Assembly (NCBI GenBank): GCA_025716815.1
Contig: JAIXMN010000025.1
Coordinates: forward strand, 62,001 to 126,000
From: Dichotomocladium elegans
Taxonomy: Eukaryota > Mucoromycota > Mucoromycetes > Mucorales > Lichtheimiaceae
Direction of reading: 5' to 3'
Length of the DNA stretch: 64,000 nt
Shown here: piece by piece, positions 25,513 through 36,425 of the stretch
Numbering within the stretch: position 1 is the stretch's first letter
Layout of the letters: every line of letters starts with the position of its first letter
The notes under the pieces: generated by a model
Seen by the model: only the letters and a program-made list of their open reading frames with translations
What the model was told of the DNA's origin: nothing
The model's database searches: none
Made by a program: the position numbers and the translations under genes

Positions 25513-27884
25513 CCTTGTGTATGTGTGTAATTGGAGATTACTAGAAAAAGAGAAGAAAAAATGTAGCCGCAGAGAGCCGGCTCTGTCTAACTCATCCCGC
25601 CAAAGGTTGAACCGAGTGACGTTTCAAAAAATAGGAGAATACCCGATTTAGAAAGCCGGTCGCTCTTTCCTCTACCCCCAAATTCTCTTTAGTGGACTAG
25701 ACAAGTGTGGGCAATCCTGAACCCATAGATAGGTTGTCGATGAAGCACATGTTCCTGTAAAAACTGCGTTATACCACTCATAATGTCGGCATATTCAGAA
25801 ACGCAGTGCTGGAGATATTTATGAAGAAAGAAACTAAGTACATGGGGTTACTAGGTAATAGTACCAAGGATAAAGAAGGGAAAATATGAAATGCTTGAGC
25901 GCATATAGTGCTGTTAAAGAGCTGGTATTCATACTGCGCAGAAACGGGTACTGAAAAATTATCCAAGCTTCTTCGATGAATATGCACACTGTACTGTTGT
26001 TCAATTAAGCGAATGTTCGCTGACTTGAATCTTCTCGTAGTGCTGTTCGACATTTAATGGCGGCAAAATGGAATTCCTCTATCCAAGTAAGGCTGACATG
26101 TATCTCCTCTCGGGAAGATATGAATCCAGAGAAAAATATGCGCATTTCTTGCTCGAGCGGCGTTTCATGCTAATATGTAGCGATCGAGAGAGTGATCTAA
26201 TAAAAGACGGTCAATAATTAATACTTCTGCAGCACAGAGACTACAGCTGTACACTATTATGAGTTGGTCCACAGCGTTAACCGACCCTAAACCCATAATG
26301 TGCTGTGGTCACCTCCCAGCAATATATTTTTCTCGATGCCATGTTCGAATGAATGCAACTTTGTCATCTCTTCGCCCGCCCCCTATCATTCGCAGCTTTG
26401 TTTCCATTCACCGAACAATGCAACCTACTTCAGATGCACAAGCTTAACTTACGATTTGGCGCGGCAGGTAACACAATAACGAGCCCTGCTACAGACGCTA
26501 TTGCCATTTCGCCAGGACCTCTCACCGATCTCCCCAGAAGTCGAGATACGAATGGCGTCTGTCTCCGGCTGTTCGGACGGAGGTCCATCCTGGCGCATGC
26601 CGACCGAGGTGGAAAAGAATTGAATATTGTTCCCTTGAAGCAAATGAAGGAAGAGTATCTAATATCTTCTTTATAAGGATGTGAATGAAAATGTCCCTGA
26701 AGATGGCAGGAACCAGGTAATCTGTGGGTTTCAGGAGTCATGACGCTTTTGTACTCTCTTCATCCGCAATTATGAAGCAACAGTAGTTGGAGTGACGGCG
26801 CTGGTTAAGGCACAGAATGATTGAGCAAGACTGTCCACCGAATCTCAGCGCGTAAAACGAGCCGGAGTCGTAGGATGGAGCAGATCAATCTAAAAGAACC
26901 ATTAATGACCATATGAAGTGTGGCGTTAGCTGACAATGTCATTCGGAAGGAGGAACTCACTGCCCTCATGACAATCTTGCCGAGAAATTTACTGGCGTAG
27001 ACGACCGCATGGAATACCAGACTACAGGTGTTGTTGACTATGGCATGGACCAAAACATCCAGAGGTCGCAAGGGGACGGAAGTGTCACATTGCAGTTTGC
27101 GCACACCCGCGATAGGTGAGCAGGTTCGATGAAGGCTTTGCTTTTCTCATCAGAGACAGTCTGAACAAACAAGCCCATAGCCACTTGGGTGGGGTCGCCC
27201 GCGTCATGCGCCTAACTATATTGGACAATTACTTCTTTACGGCAGGTCTAGCAGGGACGCCGAACCAATTGATCTATGGTTCAACGCAAGTTGCGTCCCT
27301 GCAATTCATTACAGTCTTTGAGACTCGGTACTCTCTCACACAGTGGTATGTCTGCGGAATTGGTATTTTCCAATAATAACCTTCGTATGCACTGATACTA
27401 TCACTGCCTGGCTTTGGCCTTTTTCCTTCCTGCTTCTTACCCCGCCCCTCCTGACCCTTCTGTCGATCCGCTGGTTCCGATCTTGCATTCCTATCGAGGT
27501 GGCTACCGTCGAGGACGTTGTCACTGTGGAAATTCATTCTTAATGTCTGTTGTTGACCAACGTTATCAACGATATCATCAATCACCATCCAATCTCAACA
27601 GTGAGCTCAATAAAACCATCGTTCCTATAAGATAAAGTACAGTCTCTACTGTGAAAAGGAAAACATATCTCAAATAGTAATTAACTATCCACATGGGACA
27701 GGAATACAGAACCAGGATCCTTAAAATCATGGATAAATAAGAGATCCTTTTTGGTGTTGGTCGCACATGAGGATTCTTCATGCTTGCCTAGTCGAACGTC
27801 ATCTTCGGAGAATGGATTGTCCTTTTTACTTTATTAAAGCACCGCGGCAGCTGCTACTCTCTGAATGAATAAGATATAGCCCTC
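25513..27884 (-). other. Mostly gene-poor region with one uncertain spliced open frame
   Basis: About 2.4 kb without a recognised gene. On the minus strand an intron-like element at 26960-26890 (donor GCA|GTGAGT, branch CAGCTAAC, acceptor TTTTAG, 71 nt) matches this genome's introns exactly. It separates a hydrophobic segment (VLVHAIVNNTCSLVFHAVVY) from a short tail. Just upstream, at about 27160-27080, another minus frame reads LSRVCANCNVTLPSP, reminiscent of the last Cys pair of a FYVE-type zinc finger. No complete model could be built, so this may be a decayed or misread gene. Confidence 0.3.
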
Positions 27885-30132
27885 ATGGAATACGATCACG
27901 ACGAATCCTCTTCCTTAACAGAGCCACTTCCCATCTTCGACTCCTCCCTACACGTTAGCTCTGCTCTTGATCAAATCTCATTCAGCTTTGAAGGGAAAGA
28001 TGACAATGATAATGCGGACAATATGGTACCTTGTTTCTTCGTGAGTCGCTTCATGAGATCATGTTAACAAACTTGTCTTATAAAAGACTGTCGTGTCCCT
28101 AAAATCAATAGATCAGTTGCGATCTAGTGGCGATCCACGTTCTCCAGCACAAATGATTAGACGATTAGGTCAATGTATGTACGTTCTGATAAATACATCA
28201 GGCATGCACGCACGCACAAGCCCATTTTTTCTTACGAGCAGTTTTCTTTTCTGAAGTTAACATGCGCCGCGATCCTGTGAGCCATGATGCTGCAGACGCA
28301 AAAGCATCTCAGACTAATAGTGGATCGCAACGCGAAGTTTCAACCGCAACGAAGAAACGGCAATATCGCGACGCGCTGTCTTCCCAGGAGCAAGCACGGG
28401 AGCTCACGAAGAGGATGGTAACAGCTGCTCCGCAACAGCGACTTGAGGAATTCCGGAAAAAATACCATCAACTACGCCGTGAACCGAAGAATAGTGTTAC
28501 TGCACCTTATGACTTCTCCTTTCGAAACCGAAGAGATATTCGTCACTATCGAGAAGATGGATTCGATGACTCTCTGAGTATGATATCCTACAGTTCAGAC
28601 ACCAATTTTAGCGCATTTAATGGATCAACACAACAGAATGGGGATGACAATACATTTATAAGCCATATCAGTGAAGGCAGCGACAAACCAGAGAGCGTTT
28701 CATCCTTCAAAATGATCAATCATTGGGAACCACCGTTTTCTCCTGTGGGAAAAGGAAAGACACCAATATTACCATATACACCTAGTCAACAACAATCCTA
28801 TCGGCCATCCACGTTGAGCCAACGAGTTTATGACCTTGACGAGATCCTGGCTAGTGAAAATGCAGATGCCCAACATCAAGGAGAGGCGCCTATGTCGTCA
28901 CCCGCCCAGCAGCAGCAGGACGATATATTGTCAAATGAGCAGCATGTCCAGCAAGATCGAGTACCTACGCTATCGAGCCATCAGGTGGATGATTCTGGTG
29001 AGATTATACCTAGTAAACTCTTAGCTCGTGGTCTGATCTTGACTCTAGGACAATCAGTAACTTCCGCGAAATTAGTAAATAGCCAGCCAAACGAGAATCA
29101 GCAGCAGGACGACATCAATATGGAAGACGATGATTTCGAGTTTGATGACATGCCGGGCGATGAATATGGATTATCACCACCTAAATCGGGATCAATATCA
29201 CAGCCCATTTCTGAATCTATGTTTGCGGGTGGAGCAGAGGCCTCTTCGTCCAAGCCAGTTACTCAACCTATAGAGGATATGCTAGATGACTTTCAAGGCG
29301 GTACTGATTTCAATAGAGACCCTGATCTGTAAGTTGAAGAATATAGCCACGTCTGATAGCGCGAAGCTCAAGCATAACAATGGCTTAGCGAGATGAAAAA
29401 TCCAGAGAAGGATGATGCCCTGTTTCGTCGGTCGTAAGTTGCCTTGCCTTTCTCATGCGTCACACACGGTGGGAACATTCATCTATCTTACGCTATTGAA
29501 CAATAGGGTTGCCCCTCGAAGCATTAAACGAGTACTCCCCGGAAGTCGATATGGGTTACGGAAGTTACATGAACCTGCTGAGACATCGTAAGTTCAGAGA
29601 TTTATGTTTCTGGTCCCTCGTGATGAAGGCTAAAGCACTTTGTCTACAGCCTAAAAGGCAAATCGATGCTCACTGCTAAGATTGCAAAGAGCATATTTGC
29701 CTCTGCAGGAAATGCTCCGATTTCACCAGCTGCTTCCCATCATTTGACACACATGTAAGTTACTGACAGGGAGGGGCAAACTGTTCGTCTATTATGCTAA
29801 GATTGCGGACCTGATGGAAACAGAACGAACATATTTTTTGAGCAAGCAATGGACAATCTGGCATCCTATGCAAAGCATGCAGGACGTAATTCAATAATGG
29901 ATGTCGACGCGAAACTACTGCTTAAACGGTGCGTTAAATCAGCTCTTGTTATTTTGCATGCTCATGAAACCGAATCTACTATAGGCAGGAAGTACTGCAT
30001 GACAAAACCTGCTTAGAGGCGCTTGCACACCAGCACCTTCCGCGGGAACTATGGGACGAACTCTGTGTCTCTGCTACTGCGTACAACGTTGTCTACCCAT
30101 ACAAAGATGATGACGATGACGATTATGAATAA
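27885..30132 (+). CDS. CENPT: CENP-T-like inner kinetochore protein with C-terminal histone fold, 8 exons
   Basis: Kinetochore protein linking centromeric DNA to the outer kinetochore. Exons: 27885-28025, 28087-28174, 28257-29328, 29389-29433, 29507-29587, 29650-29754, 29824-29928, 29985-30132; 594 residues; introns 56-82 nt, in phase. The N-terminal 450 residues are mostly disordered and acidic/Gln-rich, as in CENP-T. The last 145 residues read as the CENP-T histone fold and its extension: VAPRSIKRVLPGSRYG, IFFEQAMDNLASYAKHAGR, SIMDVDAKLLLKRQEVLHD, then HLPRELWDELCV and an acidic tail. The first donor is uncertain: GTACCT at 28026 gives a 61-nt intron, while GTGAGT at 28041 would give a 46-nt one; both are phase 0. 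CENP-T pairs with CENP-W, which is not in the window. Assignment rests on the histone-fold pattern. Confidence 0.88.
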
Positions 30133-31465
30133 GCAGTGTGTAAATAGCGATTAGTGGGTGGTTTATGTCATGTTCATTAGGATATGATGATTGTGCAAAA
30201 GAGAATTACAATATTCATTGTTAGAAGGAGGGAGAGAACCTCGTGGCTATCCGTTTGACTGCGCCAGATACGGGTCGGAGATACTGTGATAGACGGCTGC
30301 GTCGGTTGCCGGCAGGAAACGACGGTTCTGGCTGTTTCTGGCAGAGAGGCCACCAAGACAAAGTCAACGAGCCAATATGAAAGGTTGATGATGGCAGAGC
30401 CGGCGATTCGCTATCGAAGAACTCTACAGCGATCTGTGAATCTCTCCACATAAAATGATGTTGATCCAATGGTGTTCTTGGTTCCTTGTCTTCCGGCGGT
30501 GATGAATGGCTTTTACCATTGGCTGTCATTAAATTCATGCCCTCTCTCCCTGCTATTTTTGGAGGGAAAAAGAAAAGCAAATAACTTTTTACAAGAACAA
30601 GAGATGCACTGGAGAAAATGATAACCCACATTTCTTTTTACTTTGCTGTCAGCGTGACCGTGACAAGTAAAAAAGCGTTACCAACCACAGAACAAACTAT
30701 GGCAGCATGTGCCAAGATTTTCTCCATGGATGGCTAAAAATCATCGTATCGCAGGCGAATGGGTGCTGCGTATGTATGCAAAACAAAAGAGAGGAAGGAC
30801 GCATTATCCGTCATCATTATGCAGCAGACCATGTAAAATTATGTATTAATCCTTGAAGCAGTGATCCCCTTCATTGCTCTGCCTACCATTTGAGAATGCG
30901 AAGAGAGTCGGTATACCCAGCCGACCAACCCGTTCTTGTTTGTTTGTTGTCGTTGCCATCACCCGCATGATCATGCATGCGGGTAATGGCATACATATGT
31001 AGCAAGCCTATCCTCTGCGAATACGGAAATACAACGAATATCTTCGACTCGGATACAGCATTGGACTCACCCACGATGCCATGTATTTACAAAAGGGGAG
31101 GCTGTCGGCCACTATTTTTATCCAATAGTCGTGTATACACCGTTTGAAGCAGGGCTTTGCCCAGAAATCTTTACACGTGATAAAAAAAAAAGGCATGCAC
31201 GGCGAAAGATGATGAATCTTTATATTCGAATCTAACACCTTCTGTCCTTTATAGATTAACCAATTGCGCCCGTACTTGATCGAGTCAAAATGGAAATGGG
31301 ATGTGCTAATGTTTCAGTCGACTAACGAGATCGTTTAGCTGTTGAAACGACAATTTCGCACACCGTTATTTTATCTTTAAGATTAAATTTATTTGGGAAA
31401 TAAAGTATGTCCATCACCGAGAGATGGACGTTGTGTGTGTGTGTGTGTTCGATCTCCAATGCTCA
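30133..31465 (-). other. Intergenic region with a weak small-membrane-protein candidate
   Basis: About 1.3 kb. On the minus strand near 30730-30640 a 29-codon frame begins MEKILAHAAIVCSVV and runs through a single hydrophobic helix into a donor-like GTAAAA. A pyrimidine-rich acceptor (CCAAAAATAG) lies about 110 nt on, but no satisfactory second exon was found. The minus frame at 30221-30631 overlaps it and shows no family. Nothing is called here. Confidence 0.35.
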
Positions 31466-32089
31466 TCATCGTATCAGCGCCTCGTGGGCCTCCGCAAGTC
31501 GCGCTTCAAGCTCATGCACGCGCTGTTCCTGTCGGTCATGCTTGCGCCTTACGGCGGCGCATTCCTTCTGAAGGACGGCCAACTGGACCACGAGACGTCC
31601 ATTTATTACTTGGAGCTTCTTGACACGCTGCTCAAGACCCTCCATTTTTTGTGCCTTTCGCAGCCGTGAACGACGAGCAGCGTCTGTGTTCCGCTGTCGC
31701 CTCATGGCCGCGTCTTTTTTTATCTTCAGTTGGTCATCAATGCGGCGCTCGTCTGAAGTTTTACTTCCAGAGGACGTACGTTTGACGCCTTTCTTGTCAA
31801 CCGTAGCAGGAGGATGTACGGGCTGATGTTGCTGGGTGGCAATCAATGCGGCAAAGGCTCGTATAATAGCACCAATGGGGAAACTAAAATGCTGCTGCTG
31901 TGGTTGAGAAGAAGAACAGGAACCACTTTCAGGGAGTCCTTCGGGTTTGATCGTGGTAAGCGGTTCGGACACAGTCCCAAGAAGACCGGAAGCACGCAAG
32001 TCATGTTCAAGCCAGTCATCAAGCGACGAGGAGTCAAGACAAGAAACTGTGTCCTCTCCCTCTTTTTTGATACAAGGCGCAGGACCCAT
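31466..32089 (-). CDS. bZIP transcription factor, Gcn4/Cpc1/ATF4-like
   Basis: A 207-residue open frame with a C-terminal basic-leucine zipper (near residues 130-200). The basic region RRQRNTDAARRSRLRKAQK carries the invariant N-x7-R pattern with the AARRSR core typical of Gcn4-type factors, followed by heptad-spaced hydrophobics (LEQRVKKLQVINGRLVVQL). The N-terminal part holds acidic segments (SSSLDDWLEHDL) suited to activation. Such factors bind TGACTCA-type sites and drive amino-acid biosynthesis genes under starvation. The start at 32089 is the first Met after an in-frame TAA. A pyrimidine tract with TTTAG just before it (ending 32098) could instead be an acceptor, in which case an upstream exon would extend the N-terminus. 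Two short upstream ORFs precede the start. Glutamine synthetase, a plausible target, starts about 2.3 kb away. Confidence 0.85.
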   Translation of the reverse strand: MGPAPCIKKEGEDTVSCLDSSSLDDWLEHDLRASGLLGTVSEPLTTIKPEGLPESGSCSSSQPQQQHFSFPIGAIIRAFAALIATQQHQPVHPPATVDKKGVKRTSSGSKTSDERRIDDQLKIKKDAAMRRQRNTDAARRSRLRKAQKMEGLEQRVKKLQVINGRLVVQLAVLQKECAAVRRKHDRQEQRVHELEARLAEAHEALIR

Positions 32090-32160
32090 GGGTAGATCTA
32101 AAGAAAGCCATTAAGTAACGAAGGAAGGTGTGATTCTTCTGATGAAGGTAAAAATATCAT
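32034..32160 (-). promoter_or_regulatory. Two upstream ORFs in the bZIP leader, one overlapping the start codon
   Basis: uORF1 runs 32160-32098 (20 codons plus TAG) and ends 8 nt before the bZIP ATG. uORF2 starts at 32111 (ATGGCTTTC) and ends at 32034, overlapping the bZIP start out of frame (25 codons plus TGA). The layout recalls ATF4/GCN4 translational control by eIF2alpha phosphorylation. It depends on the mRNA being unspliced here, since a 3' splice-site-like TTTCTTTAG sits at 32106-32098. Confidence 0.45.
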
Positions 32161-32578
32161 ATCCAAAGACGGAAATTGCAGAGGAGATGGATTGATTTGA
32201 TTTGACGAAAGGAGAGTTGCGATCGTTCCTGAGACAAGGGCGTAAAATGCGGTGGACCGACCAAAAATCTCCGCATCCTAACCCCCAGCTTCCCATTGGC
32301 TCGCCTCCAGTTTTATTATCATGGGACATTAACCGGGTCGACAAAGTAAGAAAGAATACGATACAGACGGTCGACGACCCGAGATCGTTGATCAGGCATA
32401 CCCAACGTAGGGCGGTCGGGGAGGTACTGGCTATCGGTTATCAAAAGGTCGGTGGCTACTCCTGTGTGACACCCGAATGCCTCATCCCAGATTTTCCGCT
32501 TCTTTGCAGTAAGATAATGGCAAGTTTCAATCAGCAGCGCAAGGACACTGCTCAATTCGTCTTGTCTGTCGTACACAG

Positions 32579-32580
<2 letters not shown>

Positions 32581-32609
<29 letters not shown>

Positions 32610-32621
32610 TACATATATACA
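32581..32621 (+). repeat. CA/TA-rich microsatellite
   Basis: Interrupted ACACAT/ACATAC repeat of about 40 bp between the SWSAP1-like gene and the bZIP leader. Confidence 0.7.
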
Positions 32622-32704
32622 CGCATTCAGCAGCCGTATTTCCCTCTTGTCGCCAAATAACCGCTTTCACCGACCCCACATCCCCCCCCCGTGGTTCAGA
32701 TAAC

Positions 32705-33382
32705 CTAAAACACTTGCCGGAGTTGAACACAAGCATCATTGACATAGTCGTCGTGATCCCTGTTTCCTTGTTGTCGGAACCGCTCGAGTTGCTGACCATC
32801 CGATTCCCGGCTCCTGGTTGGTGGCGATGACAACAACTGTAAAAGATCCATCACTACTATTAGACATGGCGGCTGACCGTCATGGGCATTATCGATCCAT
32901 GTCACAATATCCTCTTGTTGGTGCTCTTGCTGTGGAGAAGCTTCGCCCTTTAGATGAAGTGCACATAGGACAGCACGGAGTTCATGAATACTTGCAACCT
33001 GACTAGAAAACGTTGCAAATAACTGATTTTTAAGCCTCGGATTGACGATATCTAAGGAAAAGCGTTACCAGACGCGTATACCGTCTAGCCATTGTCTCTG
33101 CTCCCAAAAGTCCCTGTCCTGCTGAAGTGGTCCGAGCGCACTCTGGAACAAGGACATCTGGCTGGCAAACACCAGGACCCAGGGCCGACATGGGATGCCA
33201 AGATGCTGCTCTAATTGCTTTTTCTTTTGTTGAATCTGAAGAGAAATAAAGTCGATGACGGTTCTAATTCAACATTAAGCTTCCTAAGCAAGAAGAGACT
33301 TGAGTCTACAAAATTCCTGTTTTTTTCTTTACTTTGCATTGTCTATGGGATCGCGGCCCATACGTAAAAAGTAGCGCTGCAT
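32705..33382 (-). CDS. SWSAP1/Shu-complex-like RecA-fold protein, 3 exons
   Basis: A gene hidden in short exons: 33382-33333, 33263-33069, 33002-32705 (180 residues; introns 69 and 66 nt with GTAAAG/ATTAG and GTAACG/TCTAG ends, all in phase). The layout resembles the small Rad51-paralogue partner SWSAP1. It has a possible degenerate Walker A region (GRDPIDNAKT instead of GxxxxGKT), a beta strand WVLVFASQM, a segment IRVCQVASIHELRAVLCAL matching the family pattern around a Ser-x-x-Glu-Leu motif, and a hydrophobic Walker-B-like strand PPCLIVVMDLLQLL. Shu-type complexes promote Rad51 filaments in replication-linked recombination repair. The C-terminus may extend: the last codons contain a possible donor (CAA|GTGTTT) ahead of the TAG. 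The gene structure is fairly firm; the family call is an inference from weak similarity. Confidence 0.6.
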
Positions 33383-34354
33383 GGGGGAGGGGAGTCCATT
33401 GTGTTGCAGATGGTCATGTGGGCATATTTTTCAAGAATCACACGTCACACATTGGGCGGGTGAGAGAATACACGTGAGAGAAACCGATCAGGAGAAGGGA
33501 ACCTCATTTTGCCCCCAATGACGTACTGGATAAACGTTTCGGTTTTCTGCATAAATTGCATGTGGTACCTGAGGTTATCTTGTAAGCACAAAAAAAAAGA
33601 GATCTCGATGATCAATTCCGTTTGTCATCAGAGAAGCTGTTTTTTGATGATTGGCTCGGAAAAAGAAGTCCTGGGTAGGCCCAGAAGGCCCTTTTTTTTT
33701 TGTTTTGACTCGGAGCTTCCTTTTTGCTTTCATGGTGCTTTGAAGCTGCTGATAAGATAACAACAAAGAATAGCTTTTCTGTAACACGGCATGAGCTAGA
33801 TATGATCATCTCTCTATCTCTCTCTGTCTCTGAAAGCACGACGCAGTCTAATATACAGTTTATCTGAGATAACCCCCGCTTATCTACCCCTCATTTCCGG
33901 TGTTCATGTTACATAAAATGACCCGGAGGGGAAGGAATATGATCTATTACGTTCAGTGATCATCTCGTAGGATCAGCAGTTGTGGATATTGGCCAGACAA
34001 ATAACCTAACTAGGAAAGCCAAATACGGGGCGGAGGGGGGAAGGGTGTTCTTACGCTTATCTTCCCTTTTTTAACTGGGCGAACGGAAATTGTCGGCGGA
34101 GAGAGGAGAAGCAAGAGGGTGAAAAGAAAAGCACAGTAGCCAGTAAGGATGAGGGAGGAAAGGTTTGATATGGGAATGATTATGATATCGATAAAAATAA
34201 ATTCCCGTGTTAAGATCCCGCCCGAAAAAAAAAAGCACATGGGGGGGGGCCGAAGACTACTGAGCAAATATAAACCCGAACGGTTTGCTGTCAATACTTG
34301 GTGTTTTTTGTTTCCTTGTCACCCTCCTCCTCCTTTCATCTCAACACATCCATC
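33383..34354 (+). other. Intergenic region with glutamine synthetase promoter
   Basis: About 1 kb between divergent genes. It holds A/T and G homopolymers (33590-33600, 33688-33702, 34243-34250) and a CT run at 33811-33831. Frames on both strands near 33509-33839 are repeat-shaped and not called. Confidence 0.5.
34268..34274 (+). promoter_or_regulatory. TATA-like element of glutamine synthetase
   Basis: ATATAAA about 80 bp upstream of the glutamine synthetase ATG, followed by a CT-rich leader (34320-34340), a common arrangement for highly expressed fungal genes. Confidence 0.45.
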
Positions 34355-35489
34355 ATGTCTGTGCTCTCGAACGCCAAACTTCTCGAAAAGTACATCACAC
34401 TACCCCAGAACGGAGCCGTCCAGGTCGAATACGTCTGGATCGACGGCTTCAATAACTTGAGAAGCAAGACCCGAACTGTCTACAAGGTTCCCAAGTCTCC
34501 TGCTGATCTGTCCGAGTGGAACTACGATGGTTCCTCGACCGGCCAGGCCGAGGGCCATGACTCCGATGTTTTGATCCAGCCTGTTGCCCTGTTTGCCGAT
34601 CCCTTCCGCGGTGGCGACAACAAGATCGCCCTCTGCGAGACCTTCAACCCTGATGGCACCCCCCACAAGACCAACTACCGCAACGCCTGCAAGAAGATCA
34701 TGGACGCCCATGCCGATGCCCACCCCTGGTTTGGTCTTGAGCAGGAATACTCCCTCTTTGATCCCGAGACTGAGAAGCCCTATGGATGGCCTAAGCACGG
34801 TTTCCCCGAGGCTCAGGTAATTTGAAGAGTAGAGGAATAAAGGCGGGGGATTGATTGACCTAAAATCTTTATAATTTTAGGGCAAATACTACTGTGGCGT
34901 CGGTGCAGGCAAGATCTTTGGCCGTGACATTGTTGAGGCTCACTATCGCGCTTGCTTGTATGCCGGTATCAAGATCTCTGGTGTCAACGCTGAGGTTGCG
35001 CCCGGCCAGTTTGAGTTCCAGGTGGGTCCTTGCGAAGGCATCGAAGCTGGTGACCATTTGTGGGCTGCCCGCTATCTCTTGGAGCGCGTTTCCGAGGACT
35101 TTGGTATCGAGGTCTCGATCCACCCTAAGCCCGTCAAGGGTGACTGGAACGGCGCTGGTTGCCACACCAACTTCTCCACCCAGGCTATGCGTGAGGAGGG
35201 CGGTATTGTCGCTATTGAGAAGGCCATCAAGAACATGTCCAAGCGCCACATGGAGCACATTGCCGTCTATGGCGAGGATAACGATCAGCGTTTGACCGGC
35301 AGACACGAAACAGGCCACATCAACACCTTCAACTACGGTGTCGCTAACCGCGGTGCCTCCATTCGTATTCCCCGCCATGTCGGCAAGGAAGGTAAGGGCT
35401 ATCTCGAGGATAGACGCCCTGCTTCGAACATCGATCCCTACCGCGTCACCGGTATTATTGTCGAATCCACCTTCTGGCCCGAGAACTAG
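34355..35489 (+). CDS. GLN1: Glutamine synthetase, eukaryotic type II, 2 exons
   Basis: Cytosolic enzyme making glutamine from glutamate, ammonia and ATP, the main ammonium assimilation step. Exons 34355-34816 and 34881-35489 (356 residues, the usual type II length; intron 64 nt, phase 0). Family signatures are clear: [32 protein letters not shown] (metal-binding Glu), [57 protein letters not shown] and [14 protein letters not shown]. Codon use is strongly biased to C-ending codons, as expected for an abundant protein. The start [13 protein letters not shown] is the only sensible one and sits after a CT-rich leader. Regulation by nitrogen status and by a Gcn4-like factor is likely from general knowledge, but no perfect TGACTCA was seen immediately upstream. 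Confidence 0.98.
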
Positions 35490-36425
35490 GTGCTCTCTGT
35501 CGCACCCACCTACTCTCTCTCTCTCTCTCTTCCCCCATTTTTTCTTCCTATCCTGTTCTCCATTCAATCCTCACGACCATCACATATAACTACTTTTAGT
35601 TTCCAGCCTACTCCCCCCACCCTGTACATATGATAATCAAAATATTATTTGTATCATTACCCCATAAAATCATTTTTCCACATAGAATACCGCTGTTTTT
35701 CTGATCCAAGCTGAAATCGCGTTTCTATGACAGGTTTAATGGCACGAGGTCCTTGAAAGAGAGAAAAGGGCGCTCCGCGGGTCGGAAATTGGCGCCTGGC
35801 TTATCGTGTATCCGGATACTCCATTATCTCCACTTGTCGGATATAAGTGACTTCTTGTATCACCTTCGGATTCGGTATGCCAAAATGCTCACCACTGTCA
35901 CTCTCAGGGGAAAAAAAAAAACACTCCAGTCCCGTGCCCTTATTTCAGCCTAAATAATGCCGTCGTTGAAGAAAGGACCATGTATTAGGGTCAATAAAAA
36001 ATTAACTAGGTAATTCAAAAAAAAAACCCTATCTAGGCTCCATGTTTTCTGTTCAAACATCCCCTGTTCGGCAATGCACCTTTTACGAAATTAGCCACCG
36101 AAAACCTGTTTCCTGTCTAGTATCGCACTTATGCTAGTCATTCTCAATGATGAGATACCAGCGCGATCGCTTAACAAATGTACGTACTTCCCATGAATTT
36201 GTGCAGCACAAGCGGAGATCCTGACTGCAAACATTGAAGAACTCCAATCATGTGTCTGAACAGGAAATGCTTTATGGGAATGTGCATTTGTGCCTTTCTT
36301 CTTTCTTATCCTTTTCTTTAAAGAAAAATATGCAATAAAACAGTGACAAATGATAATGAAGAGGTATATAAAGTACTTGATAGGGAATATAAACAATGAT
36401 ATTAGTGATGCTATGCTTTATACAT
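35490..36425 (+). other. Convergent intergenic region after glutamine synthetase
   Basis: Glutamine synthetase 3' UTR with a CT repeat (about 35513-35531), then AT-rich sequence with A runs. No gene is seen before the stop codon of the TBC gene at 36426. Confidence 0.55.

Noticed and set aside
30221..30745. Possible small membrane protein on the minus strand
   Set aside because: A nice hydrophobic start and donor were seen, but no second exon gave a sensible in-frame protein.
32581..32621. CRISPR-like or regulatory short repeat array
   Set aside because: It is a simple CA/TA microsatellite with no spacer structure.
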